The notes under the pieces are model-generated. The model did not search any database, was not told where the DNA came from, and saw only the letters and a list, made by a program, of their open reading frames with translations. From NCBI GenBank assembly GCA_963779485.1, contig CAVZYJ010000008.1:496001-560000 (forward strand): DNA of 64,000 nucleotides, in the 5' to 3' direction. This DNA comes from CAVVJA01 sp963779485 (GTDB taxonomy: Bacteria; Actinomycetota; Actinomycetes; Mycobacteriales; Jatrophihabitantaceae). Numbering within the stretch: the first letter of the stretch is position 1; every line of letters begins with the position of its first letter. The position numbers were made by a program, and so were the translations under genes. Shown piece after piece: positions 43,645 to 51,847 of this stretch.

Positions 43645-44859
43645 GTGAAGCACAACGGAAGGTTGTTCGCCGGATTGGACTGGGCGAGCAAGTCCCACAT
43701 GGTCTGCGTGGTCGACCACGCGGGCGCGATCAAGGCCAGGTTCGAGATCCCCAACACCGGCAAGACGTTCACCGGCCTGGTCAAACGCTTGACCAAGCTT
43801 GCTGTCGAGGGCGTGGCGATCGAACGCTGCGACGGCCCGCTGGTCGAGGCGTTGCTGGATGCCGAGCTGCGAGTCGTGGTGATCACCCCGCGACAGGTCA
43901 AGGGGCTGCGTTCCCGCTACACCGGTTCTGGCGCCAAGTCCGATGCCGGCGATGCCTACCTGCTCGCCGACGTGCTGCGCACCGACGGGCACCGCCTTGC
44001 AGCGCTGTCCCGCGACAGCGAGACGACCGCGGTGCTGCGCGCCCTGTCCCGGACCCGCAAAGATCTCGTTGAAGCCAGAATCGGGCTGGTCAACCAGCTG
44101 CAGGCCCAGCTGGAACGGGTCTTCCCAGGCGCCATAGGACTGTTCGCCCGCCTCGACTCGGACGTGGCGATCGCGTTCCTGCGCCGCTACCCAACCCACC
44201 ACGCGGCCGCCAAACTCACCCAGGCGCGGTTGACCGCGTTCCTGCGCCGCATCTCCTACTGCGGCCGCAGACCCGTCGAAGAGTTGTTCGCCCGCGTCCA
44301 CGACGCCCCCGCCGCCGGGCTTGGATCCGTCGAGGCTGACGGGCGCGCCGCCTGCGTGCTGGCGCTGCTGCACGCCATCGACGCCGTCCGCCACCAGGAA
44401 CGAGAACTCGAAGCCGAGATCATCGAACACCTCGACGCCCACGCCGACGCGCATATTTTCACCAGCCTGCCCCGCGCCGGGCACGGCATCCGCGCCGCCA
44501 CCCTGCTCGCCGAGATCGGCGACGTCCGCTCCCGCTTCCCCGACGAGGAATCTCTGGCCGCCTTGGCCGGCGTCGCCCCCGTCACCCGAGCCAGCGGCAA
44601 AATGCACGCCGTCGGGTTCCGCTACGCCTGCGACAAGAAGCTGCGCAACGCGATCATCGACTTCGCCGACGACTCCCGCCGCGCCAGCCCCTGGGCCGCG
44701 AAGATCTACAACGACGCCATCGCCCGGGGCAAACGACACCCCCACGCGGTCCGCATCCTGGCCCGCGCCTGGATCCGTGTCATCTGGCGCTGCTGGCAAG
44801 ACCGAACCCCCTACAACCCCGAACTGCACCGATCGGCGGTGATGCTTCAGGCCGCTTGA
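43645..44859 (+). CDS. IS110-family transposase (DEDD recombinase)
   Basis: Recombinase of 404 aa with an N-terminal RuvC-like DEDD domain. Asp12 (FAGLDWASKSH), Glu60 (AIERCD), Asp100 and Asp103 (KSDAGDAYLLAD) are all in place. A coiled-coil linker lies around residues 250-270. The C-terminal Tnp20-type domain has LPRAGHGIRAATLLAEIGDV and the serine motif GVAPVTRASGKM. The gene is intact and preceded by GGAAGGAG. It runs opposite to the surrounding ABC genes. Confidence 0.96.
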   Translation: MKHNGRLFAGLDWASKSHMVCVVDHAGAIKARFEIPNTGKTFTGLVKRLTKLAVEGVAIERCDGPLVEALLDAELRVVVITPRQVKGLRSRYTGSGAKSDAGDAYLLADVLRTDGHRLAALSRDSETTAVLRALSRTRKDLVEARIGLVNQLQAQLERVFPGAIGLFARLDSDVAIAFLRRYPTHHAAAKLTQARLTAFLRRISYCGRRPVEELFARVHDAPAAGLGSVEADGRAACVLALLHAIDAVRHQERELEAEIIEHLDAHADAHIFTSLPRAGHGIRAATLLAEIGDVRSRFPDEESLAALAGVAPVTRASGKMHAVGFRYACDKKLRNAIIDFADDSRRASPWAAKIYNDAIARGKRHPHAVRILARAWIRVIWRCWQDRTPYNPELHRSAVMLQAA

Positions 44860-44876
44860 GGTTGACCTAGGGAATC

Positions 44877-45464
44877 TCATCGCCGCACCCCCACGCGCCG
44901 GCGCGCCGGCGGCGCCGTAGACAGTCCCGTATTCGTCGGCGTCGGTTCGAGCTTTGAGCGGCGCAGCCGACCGTCGGCCGCGTCCAGCCAGCGGATCACC
45001 GAGTCGAGCCGATACAGCTCAGCGTCGACCACGAGCGCGAGGCTCACATCATCCGGCGCCGCGTCGGCCTTGACCCGCGTCCACTGCTGCATGAGCTCAA
45101 CGAGGTAGCGGCGGTGCGCCTGGATCAGGTCGCGCACGTCCACCCCCGGCAGCCGGATCGCGATGAGCACCTTGATGACTAGGTCGTCACGCGGCGGCGA
45201 ATTCATGTCCGGCGGCGTACGCAGCCACTCGCTCAGTTCGGCGTGGCCCTCGGCGGTGATCCGGAACAGCTTCTGCGGACCCTCAGCGGTCTCGTCCTCG
45301 GACTCAACGAGCCCGTCGCGTTCGAGGCGCTGCAGCGTCTGGTAGACCTGCCCGACGTTGAGCGGCCACACCTCACCGGTGCGCTCCTCGAACTCCTGCC
45401 GCAGTTGCAGGCCGTACTTTGGCCCCTCGCTGACCAGCGCCAGTAGTGCGTGTCGAACGCTCAT
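44877..45464 (-). CDS. PadR-family transcriptional regulator
   Basis: A 195 aa regulator. The PadR winged helix is SVRHALLALVSEGPKYGLQL followed by NVGQVYQTLQRLERDGLVES. A C-terminal helical dimerisation part (RRYLVELMQQWTRVKAD) and a basic tail follow. ATG 45464 is preceded by AAGGAA, and a GTG one codon upstream is possible. A palindrome GTATAC-N3-GTATAC lies 14 bp upstream, likely its operator. It was probably the first gene of an operon with the ATPase and FtsX permease genes, now separated by IS110. Confidence 0.92.
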   Translation of the reverse strand: MSVRHALLALVSEGPKYGLQLRQEFEERTGEVWPLNVGQVYQTLQRLERDGLVESEDETAEGPQKLFRITAEGHAELSEWLRTPPDMNSPPRDDLVIKVLIAIRLPGVDVRDLIQAHRRYLVELMQQWTRVKADAAPDDVSLALVVDAELYRLDSVIRWLDAADGRLRRSKLEPTPTNTGLSTAPPARRRVGVRR

Positions 45465-45477
45465 CACCGTTCCTTCT

Positions 45478-45492
45478 GTATACCCGGTATAC
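45478..45492. promoter_or_regulatory. probable PadR operator
   Basis: GTATACCCGGTATAC, an inverted repeat with a three-base centre, 14 bp before the padR start. A wider repeat ATACCC-N11-GGGTAT overlaps it. Such palindromes in front of padR genes usually mediate autoregulation. Confidence 0.65.
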
Positions 45493-45810
45493 TACTGGGT
45501 ATTATCACCTCGTCAAGTACGGCACGGCGTGCGACTCCACACAGAGCGGCAGTACGGATTGCTCGCAGCCGTCGTCCGGGCCCGGTCGCGTTGCGGAACT
45601 CAGGGGCAGCTCAGGGTCGGCACCGATGTACTTGGCTGGGTGCCAGCGAATGATCTACCACATGCGGACTCGAAGAATGGCCGTAGGGCGCCTCCGTCGG
45701 GCTGAGAAGCCATCTGAGGCCGCGCTGTGGTCTGTTCGCCCGCTCTCATTGGGCGCGCCTACGGTCGCGCGCGAGGGCGACGCATTCGCTGATCGGATGG
45801 AGCTGGCGCG
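45493..45810. other. divergent promoter region, no gene seen
   Basis: About 318 bp between padR and a rightward ABC operon. It must contain both promoters. No convincing coding sequence is visible. Confidence 0.5.
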
Positions 45811-46761
45811 GTGATCGAGGCGACTGGTCTGACCAAGCGCTACGGGGCGAAGACGGCGGTTGACGACTTGAGCTTCGTGGTGCGTCCCGGCGTGGTGACC
45901 GGGTTCCTGGGGCCGAATGGGGCGGGTAAGTCGACCACGATGCGTCTGCTGTTGGGTCTGGACCGGCCGACCGCGGGCGGGTCGACGATCAACGGCAAGC
46001 GGTATGCGGATCTGCCGGCGCCGCTGCGCGAGGTCGGCGCCGTGCTCGAGGCGCGCGCGGTCCACACCGGCCGTTCGGCGCGCAATCACCTGCTGGCCTT
46101 AGCTGCCACACATGGCATCTCACGGGCGCGGGTGGACGAGATGCTCACGCTGGTCGGGCTGGAAGAGGTCGCCACCAAGCGGGTTGGTGGGTTCTCCCTA
46201 GGGATGGGGCAGCGCCTCGGGATGGCCGCGGCGCTGCTCGGCGATCCGGGTGTTCTGCTGTTCGACGAGCCGGTCAACGGCCTGGACCCGGAGGGCATCC
46301 TCTGGGTCCGCAACCTGCTCAAGTCGCTCGCGGGAGAAGGCCGGACTGTGTTCGTCTCCTCGCACTTGATGAGCGAGGTCGCGATTACGGCGTCCGAGCT
46401 GATCGTGGTCGGCCGGGGCCGGTTGATCGCATCGGGCAGCGTGCAGGATGTGATCCGGGGAGCGACCGCCGGCGTCGTCCTGGTTCGCACTAACGAGGCG
46501 GAACGACTGACATCGCTGCTGGCCACGACCACGCAGCACATCCAACGACTCGCGCCTGACACGCTGCAGGTGAGCGGCATGGACAGTGCCGCGATCGGTG
46601 TGATCGCCGCGCGCGAACAGATTCCGCTGATCGAGCTGACACCGCAGCAGGCGACGCTGGAGCAGGCTTTCATGGAAATCACCCGAGACTCCGTCGAGTT
46701 CCACGGCCGACCAGCCAGCAACACCGACACCGAACCAGCGGCCGCGGGCGGGCAGCGATGA
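45811..46761 (+). CDS. ABC transporter ATPase (DrrA/CcmA type)
   Basis: ATPase of 316 aa. It has Walker A GPNGAGKST, the signature variant GGFSLGMGQRLGMAAALL, Walker B VLLFDEPVNGLDPEG and switch VSSHLM. The C-terminal extension of about 100 residues is typical of drug or lipid exporters of the ABC-2 class. The GTG start follows GGATGGAG. It overlaps the permease gene by four bases (ATGA). Confidence 0.94.
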   Translation: MIEATGLTKRYGAKTAVDDLSFVVRPGVVTGFLGPNGAGKSTTMRLLLGLDRPTAGGSTINGKRYADLPAPLREVGAVLEARAVHTGRSARNHLLALAATHGISRARVDEMLTLVGLEEVATKRVGGFSLGMGQRLGMAAALLGDPGVLLFDEPVNGLDPEGILWVRNLLKSLAGEGRTVFVSSHLMSEVAITASELIVVGRGRLIASGSVQDVIRGATAGVVLVRTNEAERLTSLLATTTQHIQRLAPDTLQVSGMDSAAIGVIAAREQIPLIELTPQQATLEQAFMEITRDSVEFHGRPASNTDTEPAAAGGQR

Positions 46762-47585
46762 CCACGCTCAGTGCTGCAGCCCGCGGCGACCTCGGGCCGG
46801 GCCGGGTGAGCGAGATCGGCGTGATCCGCTCCGAGTGGATCAAGCTGCGTTCCCTGCGATCCACCTGGTACAGCCTGCTCGCCGCGGTGCTCATCGTCGA
46901 CGGGCTCGGGACCTTGTTCGCCGCGGTGCACGCGCACCGGATGGAGGGCGCGGGGCCGAAGGTAGAGATCATTAGCTTCGACGCGACCGAGGTCAGCCTG
47001 CGTGGTGTGTTTCTTGCGCAACTCGCCATCGGGGTTCTCGGCGTATTGGTGATCACCGGGGAGTATTCCACCGGAATGATCCGCTCTTCACTGGCTGCGG
47101 TGCCGCACCGTCAGCCGGTGCTGCTCGCCAAAGCAACTGTGTTCGCAGTGACGGTGTTCGTCGTATCGCTGGTCGCCACTCTGGTCGGGTTCCTGCTCGG
47201 CCAGCAGGCACAAGCCAGCACCCACGCGCAGGCCACCCTGAGCACTCCGGGCGCTGAGCGCGCCATTCTGGGGTCAGCGCTGTACCTCACTCTGATCGGT
47301 CTGCTCGCCGTCGGGCTCGGGTTCCTCATCCGTAGTACCGCCGGCGCAATCGCAACCCTGTTCGGCATCGTGCTCGTCGCGCCCCTGCTCGCCAACGCAC
47401 TGCCCTCCCCCTACTCCACTGATGTCATCAAGTACCTGCCGCTCAGCGCGGGCCAACGCGTCATTTCCACCACGGACATCGACCCCAACCTGCTCGGCCC
47501 ATGGGCCGGACTCGGAATCACAGCGCTCTACTGCATCGCCGCGCTGTTCGCCGGCGCGATCGCCCTCCAACGCCGCGACGCCTGA
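46758..47585 (+). CDS. ABC-2 type transporter permease
   Basis: Permease of 275 aa with six membrane segments. The N-terminus RSEWIKLRSLRSTWYSLLAA is the standard cytoplasmic amphipathic start of ABC-2 permeases, and VITGEYSTGMIRSSLAAVPH is the conserved loop. It is coupled to the upstream ATPase gene. The substrate is unknown. Confidence 0.93.
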   Translation: MTTLSAAARGDLGPGRVSEIGVIRSEWIKLRSLRSTWYSLLAAVLIVDGLGTLFAAVHAHRMEGAGPKVEIISFDATEVSLRGVFLAQLAIGVLGVLVITGEYSTGMIRSSLAAVPHRQPVLLAKATVFAVTVFVVSLVATLVGFLLGQQAQASTHAQATLSTPGAERAILGSALYLTLIGLLAVGLGFLIRSTAGAIATLFGIVLVAPLLANALPSPYSTDVIKYLPLSAGQRVISTTDIDPNLLGPWAGLGITALYCIAALFAGAIALQRRDA

Positions 47586-47591
47586 CCGCAC

Positions 47592-47717
47592 ACCCCCGAG
47601 CCGCCCCGTGATCGGGACGGAGACGGCGGCCACGAGCAGGGTCGAGGTGAGCAGCCAGCTGACGGTGCTCGCCGACGTGTCCAGCTTGGCGGGCAGGATC
47701 AACGCCCTGATAGGCAA
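47592..47717 (-). pseudogene. MFS transporter N-terminal remnant
   Basis: A 42-codon stretch on the minus strand reads LPAKLDTSASTVSWLLTSTL then LVAAVSVPITGRLGG. This is the end of helix 1, helix 2 and the loop of DHA2-type MFS pumps. It runs directly into the 3' end of the ABC permease gene, so the rest of the transporter is lost. Confidence 0.65.
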
Positions 47718-47989
47718 CGCGCTGGCCTGCTTCGACGCGGCCAGCTGGTCTGGGCCGCTCAGCCTGGCTCACGGCTGGGTCCCCTCGTCGACGAGGCGAT
47801 GCAAGCCGTCGCGGACATCGGTTAGGCCAGCGCACGTACGCCCCGCGGCGCTCCGGTCGAGCGTTCCTGCCCCATCGTGGGCGGCAAGATTCTCACTCAC
47901 CTGATCAGCCAGTGGGGTCAGCCACCCTGCCTGAGCCGCGGTCGTCGTCACCGCGGATGCGTTCACGGGCGCCTGGTGACGTGAACTAG
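47718..47989. other. region between the MFS remnant and a lipoprotein hydrolase gene
   Basis: About 270 bp with open but unrecognisable frames. It probably consists of debris from the rearrangement that left the MFS fragment. Confidence 0.4.
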
Positions 47990-49099
47990 CTAGGACGAGG
48001 ATGCGAACGGCTGAGCCCACTCCTTGATCGCGGCGATGGCGGCCGGCGCCAGTACGGGCTGGTTGTCCGGCTGGCTGGGCAGGTGCATGTAATGATCTGT
48101 GCCCGGTAGGAGACGCAACCCTGGTCCGGCGACCTGGGCGGTCGCAAGTGCCTGGCGGAGCGGACCGATCGTGGTCGGCGGAACATTCGGGTCACGGGCG
48201 CCGTCGGTGAGCAGAACCTGGGTACTGCTCGGCAGCGTCGCGGCGTACTGCGCCGGGATGATCGCGTCGTTGCTGCGTATGTAGCTGGCATTCCCTGGGG
48301 AGAGCAGCTCCGGTGAGATGAGATCTATGACGGATGGGCTCATACCCGCAGAACTGACCGGTCGGCCGGCTCGGAAGTCTTCGATGGCCTGGCGCACGAG
48401 GGCCTGGTTGGTTGTGCCGTCGCTCTCCGACAGGCTGCCCCGCGCGACCAACCCGGCGATGTTCTCATCCGTCTGTAGTTCGACGAGGTCGAGGATCCGC
48501 TCGTCCTGCGGCTCGAGCAGGCCGAGGCCGGCCGGCGTCGGCGAGACGTAAGAAGCGAGCACCAGCGCGTACATGCCGCCCTCGCTGTGGCCCACAATGA
48601 GTATCCGTTCGGGGTCGACCACCGGCTGTTCGCGCAGAAACGTGTAGGCGGCGGCGGCTTGCCGCAAGAAGGTGTTCACCGTGAACGCACCGGGTGTGCT
48701 GGCGAGCCGTCCCGCTCCGGTCTGGCCAGCAAAGTACTTGTCGAAGCGCAGCGTCAGAATCCCTTTGCTAGCCAGGATGTTCGCAACAAGCTGCAGTGTG
48801 TCTGGAGTGACGTGCAGGCCGACGTCGTTCCCGTTTCGGTCGGTAGGCCCGCTGCCCGCTATCAACAGGGCACCGGCCAGATGCTGTCCGCGGCGGTGCG
48901 CGGGAACCTCAAGTGTCCCGTAGGTCCTGGTCCCATCGGCAACGAAGGAGATCTGCGAGCTGGTCGCCCTCCCCGATCCGGCCTCGCTGGTCGAGTCGCC
49001 GGCGCTCGGAGTGCTGTTGCCCGAGCTGCAGGCAGCGAGCCCCGCACATGTAACAGCGACCGCGACTGCGCGAGTCGCTGCCGTTATGCAGCCGTGCAT
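47990..49099 (-). CDS. alpha/beta hydrolase lipoprotein
   Basis: A 369 aa exported protein. The signal peptide ends in a lipobox (CAGLAACSSGNS). The body is a serine hydrolase with LLIAGSGPTDRNGNDVG, a nucleophile elbow VGHSEGGMYAL, an acid in LLTDGARDPNVPP and the catalytic His in LLPGTDHYMH. It resembles the YfkO/YqiA-like dienelactone-hydrolase-type peptidases or esterases of the cell surface. The substrate is unknown. Confidence 0.9.
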   Translation of the reverse strand: MHGCITAATRAVAVAVTCAGLAACSSGNSTPSAGDSTSEAGSGRATSSQISFVADGTRTYGTLEVPAHRRGQHLAGALLIAGSGPTDRNGNDVGLHVTPDTLQLVANILASKGILTLRFDKYFAGQTGAGRLASTPGAFTVNTFLRQAAAAYTFLREQPVVDPERILIVGHSEGGMYALVLASYVSPTPAGLGLLEPQDERILDLVELQTDENIAGLVARGSLSESDGTTNQALVRQAIEDFRAGRPVSSAGMSPSVIDLISPELLSPGNASYIRSNDAIIPAQYAATLPSSTQVLLTDGARDPNVPPTTIGPLRQALATAQVAGPGLRLLPGTDHYMHLPSQPDNQPVLAPAAIAAIKEWAQPFASSS

Positions 49100-49152
49100 T
49101 CGTTACGTCTCCCGAACCGGATCGGACTTGGCCACGCAGGTACTCGATCAGC

Positions 49153-49365
49153 TCAGGCCCGGTGTCGGCGCGCATCGTCGAGTTCGATCGCACTCAGATC
49201 GTTGGCCCATACGTTCTGCGCCATCCGCCACCGGTTATCGACCGGGCATTTCGTGTACCGCTTCGCGCCCAAGTGAATCGAGCCAAGCAGACGCTTTCCC
49301 TCTGTCGACACGAACAGATGACCATCCGAGCACCGCACGACCCGGTCACCGAACACCTCGCCCAT
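49153..49365 (-). CDS. small conserved protein with Cys/His motif (70 aa)
   Basis: Starts MGEVFGDRVVRCSDGHLFVS at ATG 49365, which follows AGGAAGA. It contains two cysteines in the patterns RCSDGHLF and TKCPVDNRW. Similar short actinobacterial proteins with RCSDGH and RCPVG motifs come to mind. The two Cys and nearby His residues could bind a metal, perhaps as a pair of subunits. Function is unknown. Confidence 0.75.
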   Translation of the reverse strand: MGEVFGDRVVRCSDGHLFVSTEGKRLLGSIHLGAKRYTKCPVDNRWRMAQNVWANDLSAIELDDARRHRA

Positions 49366-49611
49366 GGATGTCTCTTCCTGCGCACCGGCCGCCTGGACCT
49401 GCCCTGGCAGGGCAGAGGTCAGCAGATTAGACCCGCTGCCGCGGGTACTACTGGCCAGAGCCACGGCCGAGAAAGTGATCACGGGCCGTCTCGCTGGAAC
49501 AAGCATCGACCGGACGCCCCCGCGGAGCGGGATCGGCTATCGGTCCCGTCATGCCATACCTCGCGGCGCCCCTGAGGCGTCGGCGCCGACCGGTCGGGCC
49601 ATGATCGCATC

Positions 49612-49956
49612 ATGAGGACGGTTGTCGCGAAGGTGGCCCACCAGATCCCCGGACGGCAGCCGCTGCAGCTGGTCATCGGCGAACGGGTAGAGGTTGGCCA
49701 GCGGGATACCGAATGGCCAGAGTTCGTCTTCGTCACCGCCGCCCACGGATCGGGGTGGGTGCCGGCGCGACACCTGTCCGCGTCGGCGGGAATCGCGGTC
49801 CTGAAGACGTCGTACGACACCACCGAGTTACCGACGCATGTTGGTGATCTGCTGGAGGTTCTCGCCGAAGACAACGCCAGCGGCTGGCTGTGGTGCCGCT
49901 CGGGTGGTGGCCGTGAAGGCTGGGTACCGATCAACACGCTTGAGGCCGCCCCCTGA
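49612..49956 (+). CDS. small two-SH3-domain protein
   Basis: A 114 aa protein built of two bacterial SH3-like halves. The first runs from GRQPLQLVIGERVEVGQRDT to GSGWVPARHL. The second runs from GDLLEVLAEDNASGWLWCRS to GREGWVPINTL. It is cytoplasmic, as no signal peptide is visible. Such proteins are usually annotated as ligand-binding SH3 proteins of unknown role. Confidence 0.82.
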   Translation: MRTVVAKVAHQIPGRQPLQLVIGERVEVGQRDTEWPEFVFVTAAHGSGWVPARHLSASAGIAVLKTSYDTTELPTHVGDLLEVLAEDNASGWLWCRSGGGREGWVPINTLEAAP

Positions 49957-49968
49957 ACCTCCAGAGGT

Positions 49969-50475
49969 TCAGCGCGGCGCTAGCCGGATGACTCGGGCAC
50001 CGGCGGCCCAGGCCAGGTGAAGGTCAGCAGGGTTTGGGTTGCCGCCCTGGTCGAGGCCGATCTGGTTGAACTTGGCGAAGGCGTGGTTGTCGCGGGCCAT
50101 GACGGCGTAGTGCTCGACCACACCGGCCTCGTCGCTGAAGACCTCGACGTCAGCCGGTCGGCGCTTGCCCTTGAGGCGAATATCGACTGGCTGGCCGGTG
50201 CGCAGGTTGCGGGCCCAGGCGAACGGTGTGCCGATCAGCAGGATGCTGTCCTGGCGGGCGTAGGCGATCGGGACGGTGTAGTGCCGCCCGGACTTGCGGC
50301 CCACGACGTAGACGATGATCAGCCGCTTGCCCACGATGCGGCACAGCAGCGGCGTGCGCAGGAGTCCGCGGATGATCCGGTTGACCAGCGGCTGCAGAGC
50401 CAGGGTGTGCGCCCTGGCGTCCGGGGTCGGTTGCCAGTCTGGCGACGGATTCGAAGGCTCAGGGGTGCGGTTCAT
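49969..50475 (-). CDS. nitroreductase/quinone reductase family protein (Ddn-like, probably F420-dependent)
   Basis: A 168 aa split-barrel protein of the DUF385/Ddn group, with LIIVYVVGRKSGRHYTVPIA and TPFAWARNLRTGQPVDIRLK as the F420-contact regions. ATG 50475 follows AGAGGA. It is the second Ddn-type gene in the window and is more distant from classical Ddn than the one at 10496. Confidence 0.86.
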   Translation of the reverse strand: MNRTPEPSNPSPDWQPTPDARAHTLALQPLVNRIIRGLLRTPLLCRIVGKRLIIVYVVGRKSGRHYTVPIAYARQDSILLIGTPFAWARNLRTGQPVDIRLKGKRRPADVEVFSDEAGVVEHYAVMARDNHAFAKFNQIGLDQGGNPNPADLHLAWAAGARVIRLAPR

Positions 50476-50486
50476 CGGTGGTCCTC

Positions 50487-50820
50487 TCATCGCAGGGTGG
50501 GCGGCACCGTCTCAGGTGTGAGCTGCTCCGGTTGAGGCTCGGGTTGGAGTTCGGGGTCTTGGCTGCGGGCGTTGTTGGTGCGCAGCCCGATCAGCGCGGC
50601 GGCGAGCAGGAAGATGGTCGCCGCGAGCAGCGCCCGGTGGAAGCCGGCGGTCAGCGCCGTTCGGCGCGTGGTGGCCGGCGAGCAGCTGGTTGGTGTAGGA
50701 GGTCGCGATCGCGGAGAAGATCGCCACCCCGGTCAGCAGCAGAACCAGCGTGATCTTGCCGCGGCGGGTGGCGAGAAATGAGAGTGTCATCTCACAGAGC
50801 TCCAGGATGGGTGCTGTCAC
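50487..50820 (-). pseudogene. MFS transporter C-terminal remnant with frameshift
   Basis: One minus-strand frame holds AIATSYTNQLLAGHHAPN. The frame one base later continues with ALTAGFHRALLAATIFLLAA and a polar tail to TGA at 50487. Together these form the last periplasmic loop and helix 14 of an EmrB-type exporter. The first 350 or so residues are missing, and one extra base splits what is left. It ends just before the ribosome site of the Ddn-like gene. Confidence 0.65.
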
Positions 50821-50855
50821 CGGTATGTCGCCGCGCGCGGGCAGGATGTGACCGC

Positions 50856-50881
50856 GTCACATCCCGTCGGTCTCGTTCGTC
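50856..50881 (+). promoter_or_regulatory. ECF41-type promoter
   Basis: GTCACA, a 16 bp spacer and CGTC, which fits the reported ECF41 target pattern (TGTCACA ... CGTC). It lies 40 bp before the start of the ECF41 sigma gene, suggesting autoregulation. Confidence 0.65.
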
Positions 50882-50920
50882 ATGTAGCGGCACGGGGTTC
50901 TCGACCGAAGGGCGTGACCG

Positions 50921-51787
50921 ATGGATGCCGAGACCTGGCAGACCGAACAGTTCGAGCAGCACCGCGCGCGCCTGCGGGCAGTCGCCTACCGCATGCTCGG
51001 CTCGCTCACCGACGCCGAGGACGCCGTGCAGGAGGCGTGGCTGCGTCTGAACCGCACCCGCGACGAGTCGATCGACAACCTGGGCGGCTGGCTCACCACG
51101 GTCGTCGGCCGCGTCTGCATCGACATGCTGCGCGCCCGCCGCACCCGCCGGGAGAACTACCCCGGCACCTGGCTGCCCGAGCCGGTAGTCAACCTCGACG
51201 AGAACGCCGATCCCGAGCAGCAGGCCCTGCTCGCCGACTCGATCGGCCTGGCGCTGCTCGTCGTGCTGGAGACACTCACCCCGGCCGAGCGGCTGGCGTT
51301 CGTGATGCACGACACGTTCGGTATCCCGTTCGAGGAGATCGCGCCGGTGGTGGGCCGCACACCGGCTGCGACCCGGCAGCTCGCCAGCCGGGCCCGGCGC
51401 CGCGTGCGCGGCGCCACCACCACGCTGGAGCCGGACATCGCCAAGCAACGCGAAGTCGTGGCCGCTTTCCTCAGCGCGGCGCGCGGCGGCGACTTCGACG
51501 CACTGCTCACGTTGCTCGACCCCGATGTGGTGTTCCGATCGGACTCCGGTCCCGAGGTACCGCTTGCCCCGCCCCTGCTGACCGGACGGCGGGCGGTAGC
51601 CGACCTGTTGACAGCGCGCAGTGCTCAGTTCATGCCGTATTGCGAGCCGGCGCTGGTCAACGGCGCGGCCGGCCTCGTGGTGCGCCCGCCCGGACGCCGG
51701 CACGGGGTCATCGGCATCACCGTCGCCCACGGCCGTATCACCGAAATCGACCTAATCCTCGACCCCGACAAGCTGCCCCCGCTGTAA
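50921..51787 (+). CDS. ECF41-type (SigJ-like) RNA polymerase sigma factor with SnoaL-like C-terminal domain
   Basis: A 288 aa sigma factor. Region 2 is ARLRAVAYRMLGSLTDAEDA with VQEAWLRLNR, the linker motif is GTWLPEPVV, and region 4 includes VMHDTFGIPFEEIAPVVGRT. A C-terminal SnoaL-like domain ends DLILDPDKLPPL, corresponding to the NPDKL motif that regulates ECF41 activity in place of an anti-sigma factor. The usual COE-type target (carboxymuconolactone decarboxylase, oxidoreductase or epimerase) is not adjacent. Confidence 0.93.
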   Translation: MDAETWQTEQFEQHRARLRAVAYRMLGSLTDAEDAVQEAWLRLNRTRDESIDNLGGWLTTVVGRVCIDMLRARRTRRENYPGTWLPEPVVNLDENADPEQQALLADSIGLALLVVLETLTPAERLAFVMHDTFGIPFEEIAPVVGRTPAATRQLASRARRRVRGATTTLEPDIAKQREVVAAFLSAARGGDFDALLTLLDPDVVFRSDSGPEVPLAPPLLTGRRAVADLLTARSAQFMPYCEPALVNGAAGLVVRPPGRRHGVIGITVAHGRITEIDLILDPDKLPPL

Positions 51788-51847
51788 TCCACGCGTCGGC
51801 GGCTGGGACGCGGCCGCCAGCCGCGGGCCGCGGGCCACACTAGGGAC

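Larger units (their letters stand above)
43391..44877 (+). mobile_element. IS110-family insertion sequence, 1487 bp
   Basis: Ends are inferred from the sequence. CTCAT occurs at 43389-43393 and at 44876-44880. Joining 43390 to 44878 recreates an uninterrupted reading in which padR's TGA overlaps the ATPase gene's ATG. The element has a left non-coding part of about 254 bp, the transposase gene and a short right end of 18 bp. There are no terminal inverted repeats, as expected for IS110. CT as the core dinucleotide fits what is known for IS621. The exact edges are uncertain by up to five bases because of the repeat. Confidence 0.85.

Noticed and set aside
43390..44880. 496-codon minus-strand open frame antisense to the IS110 transposase
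   Set aside because: Gly/Ala/Val-rich antisense frame caused by codon bias. The plus frame has the complete DEDD set.
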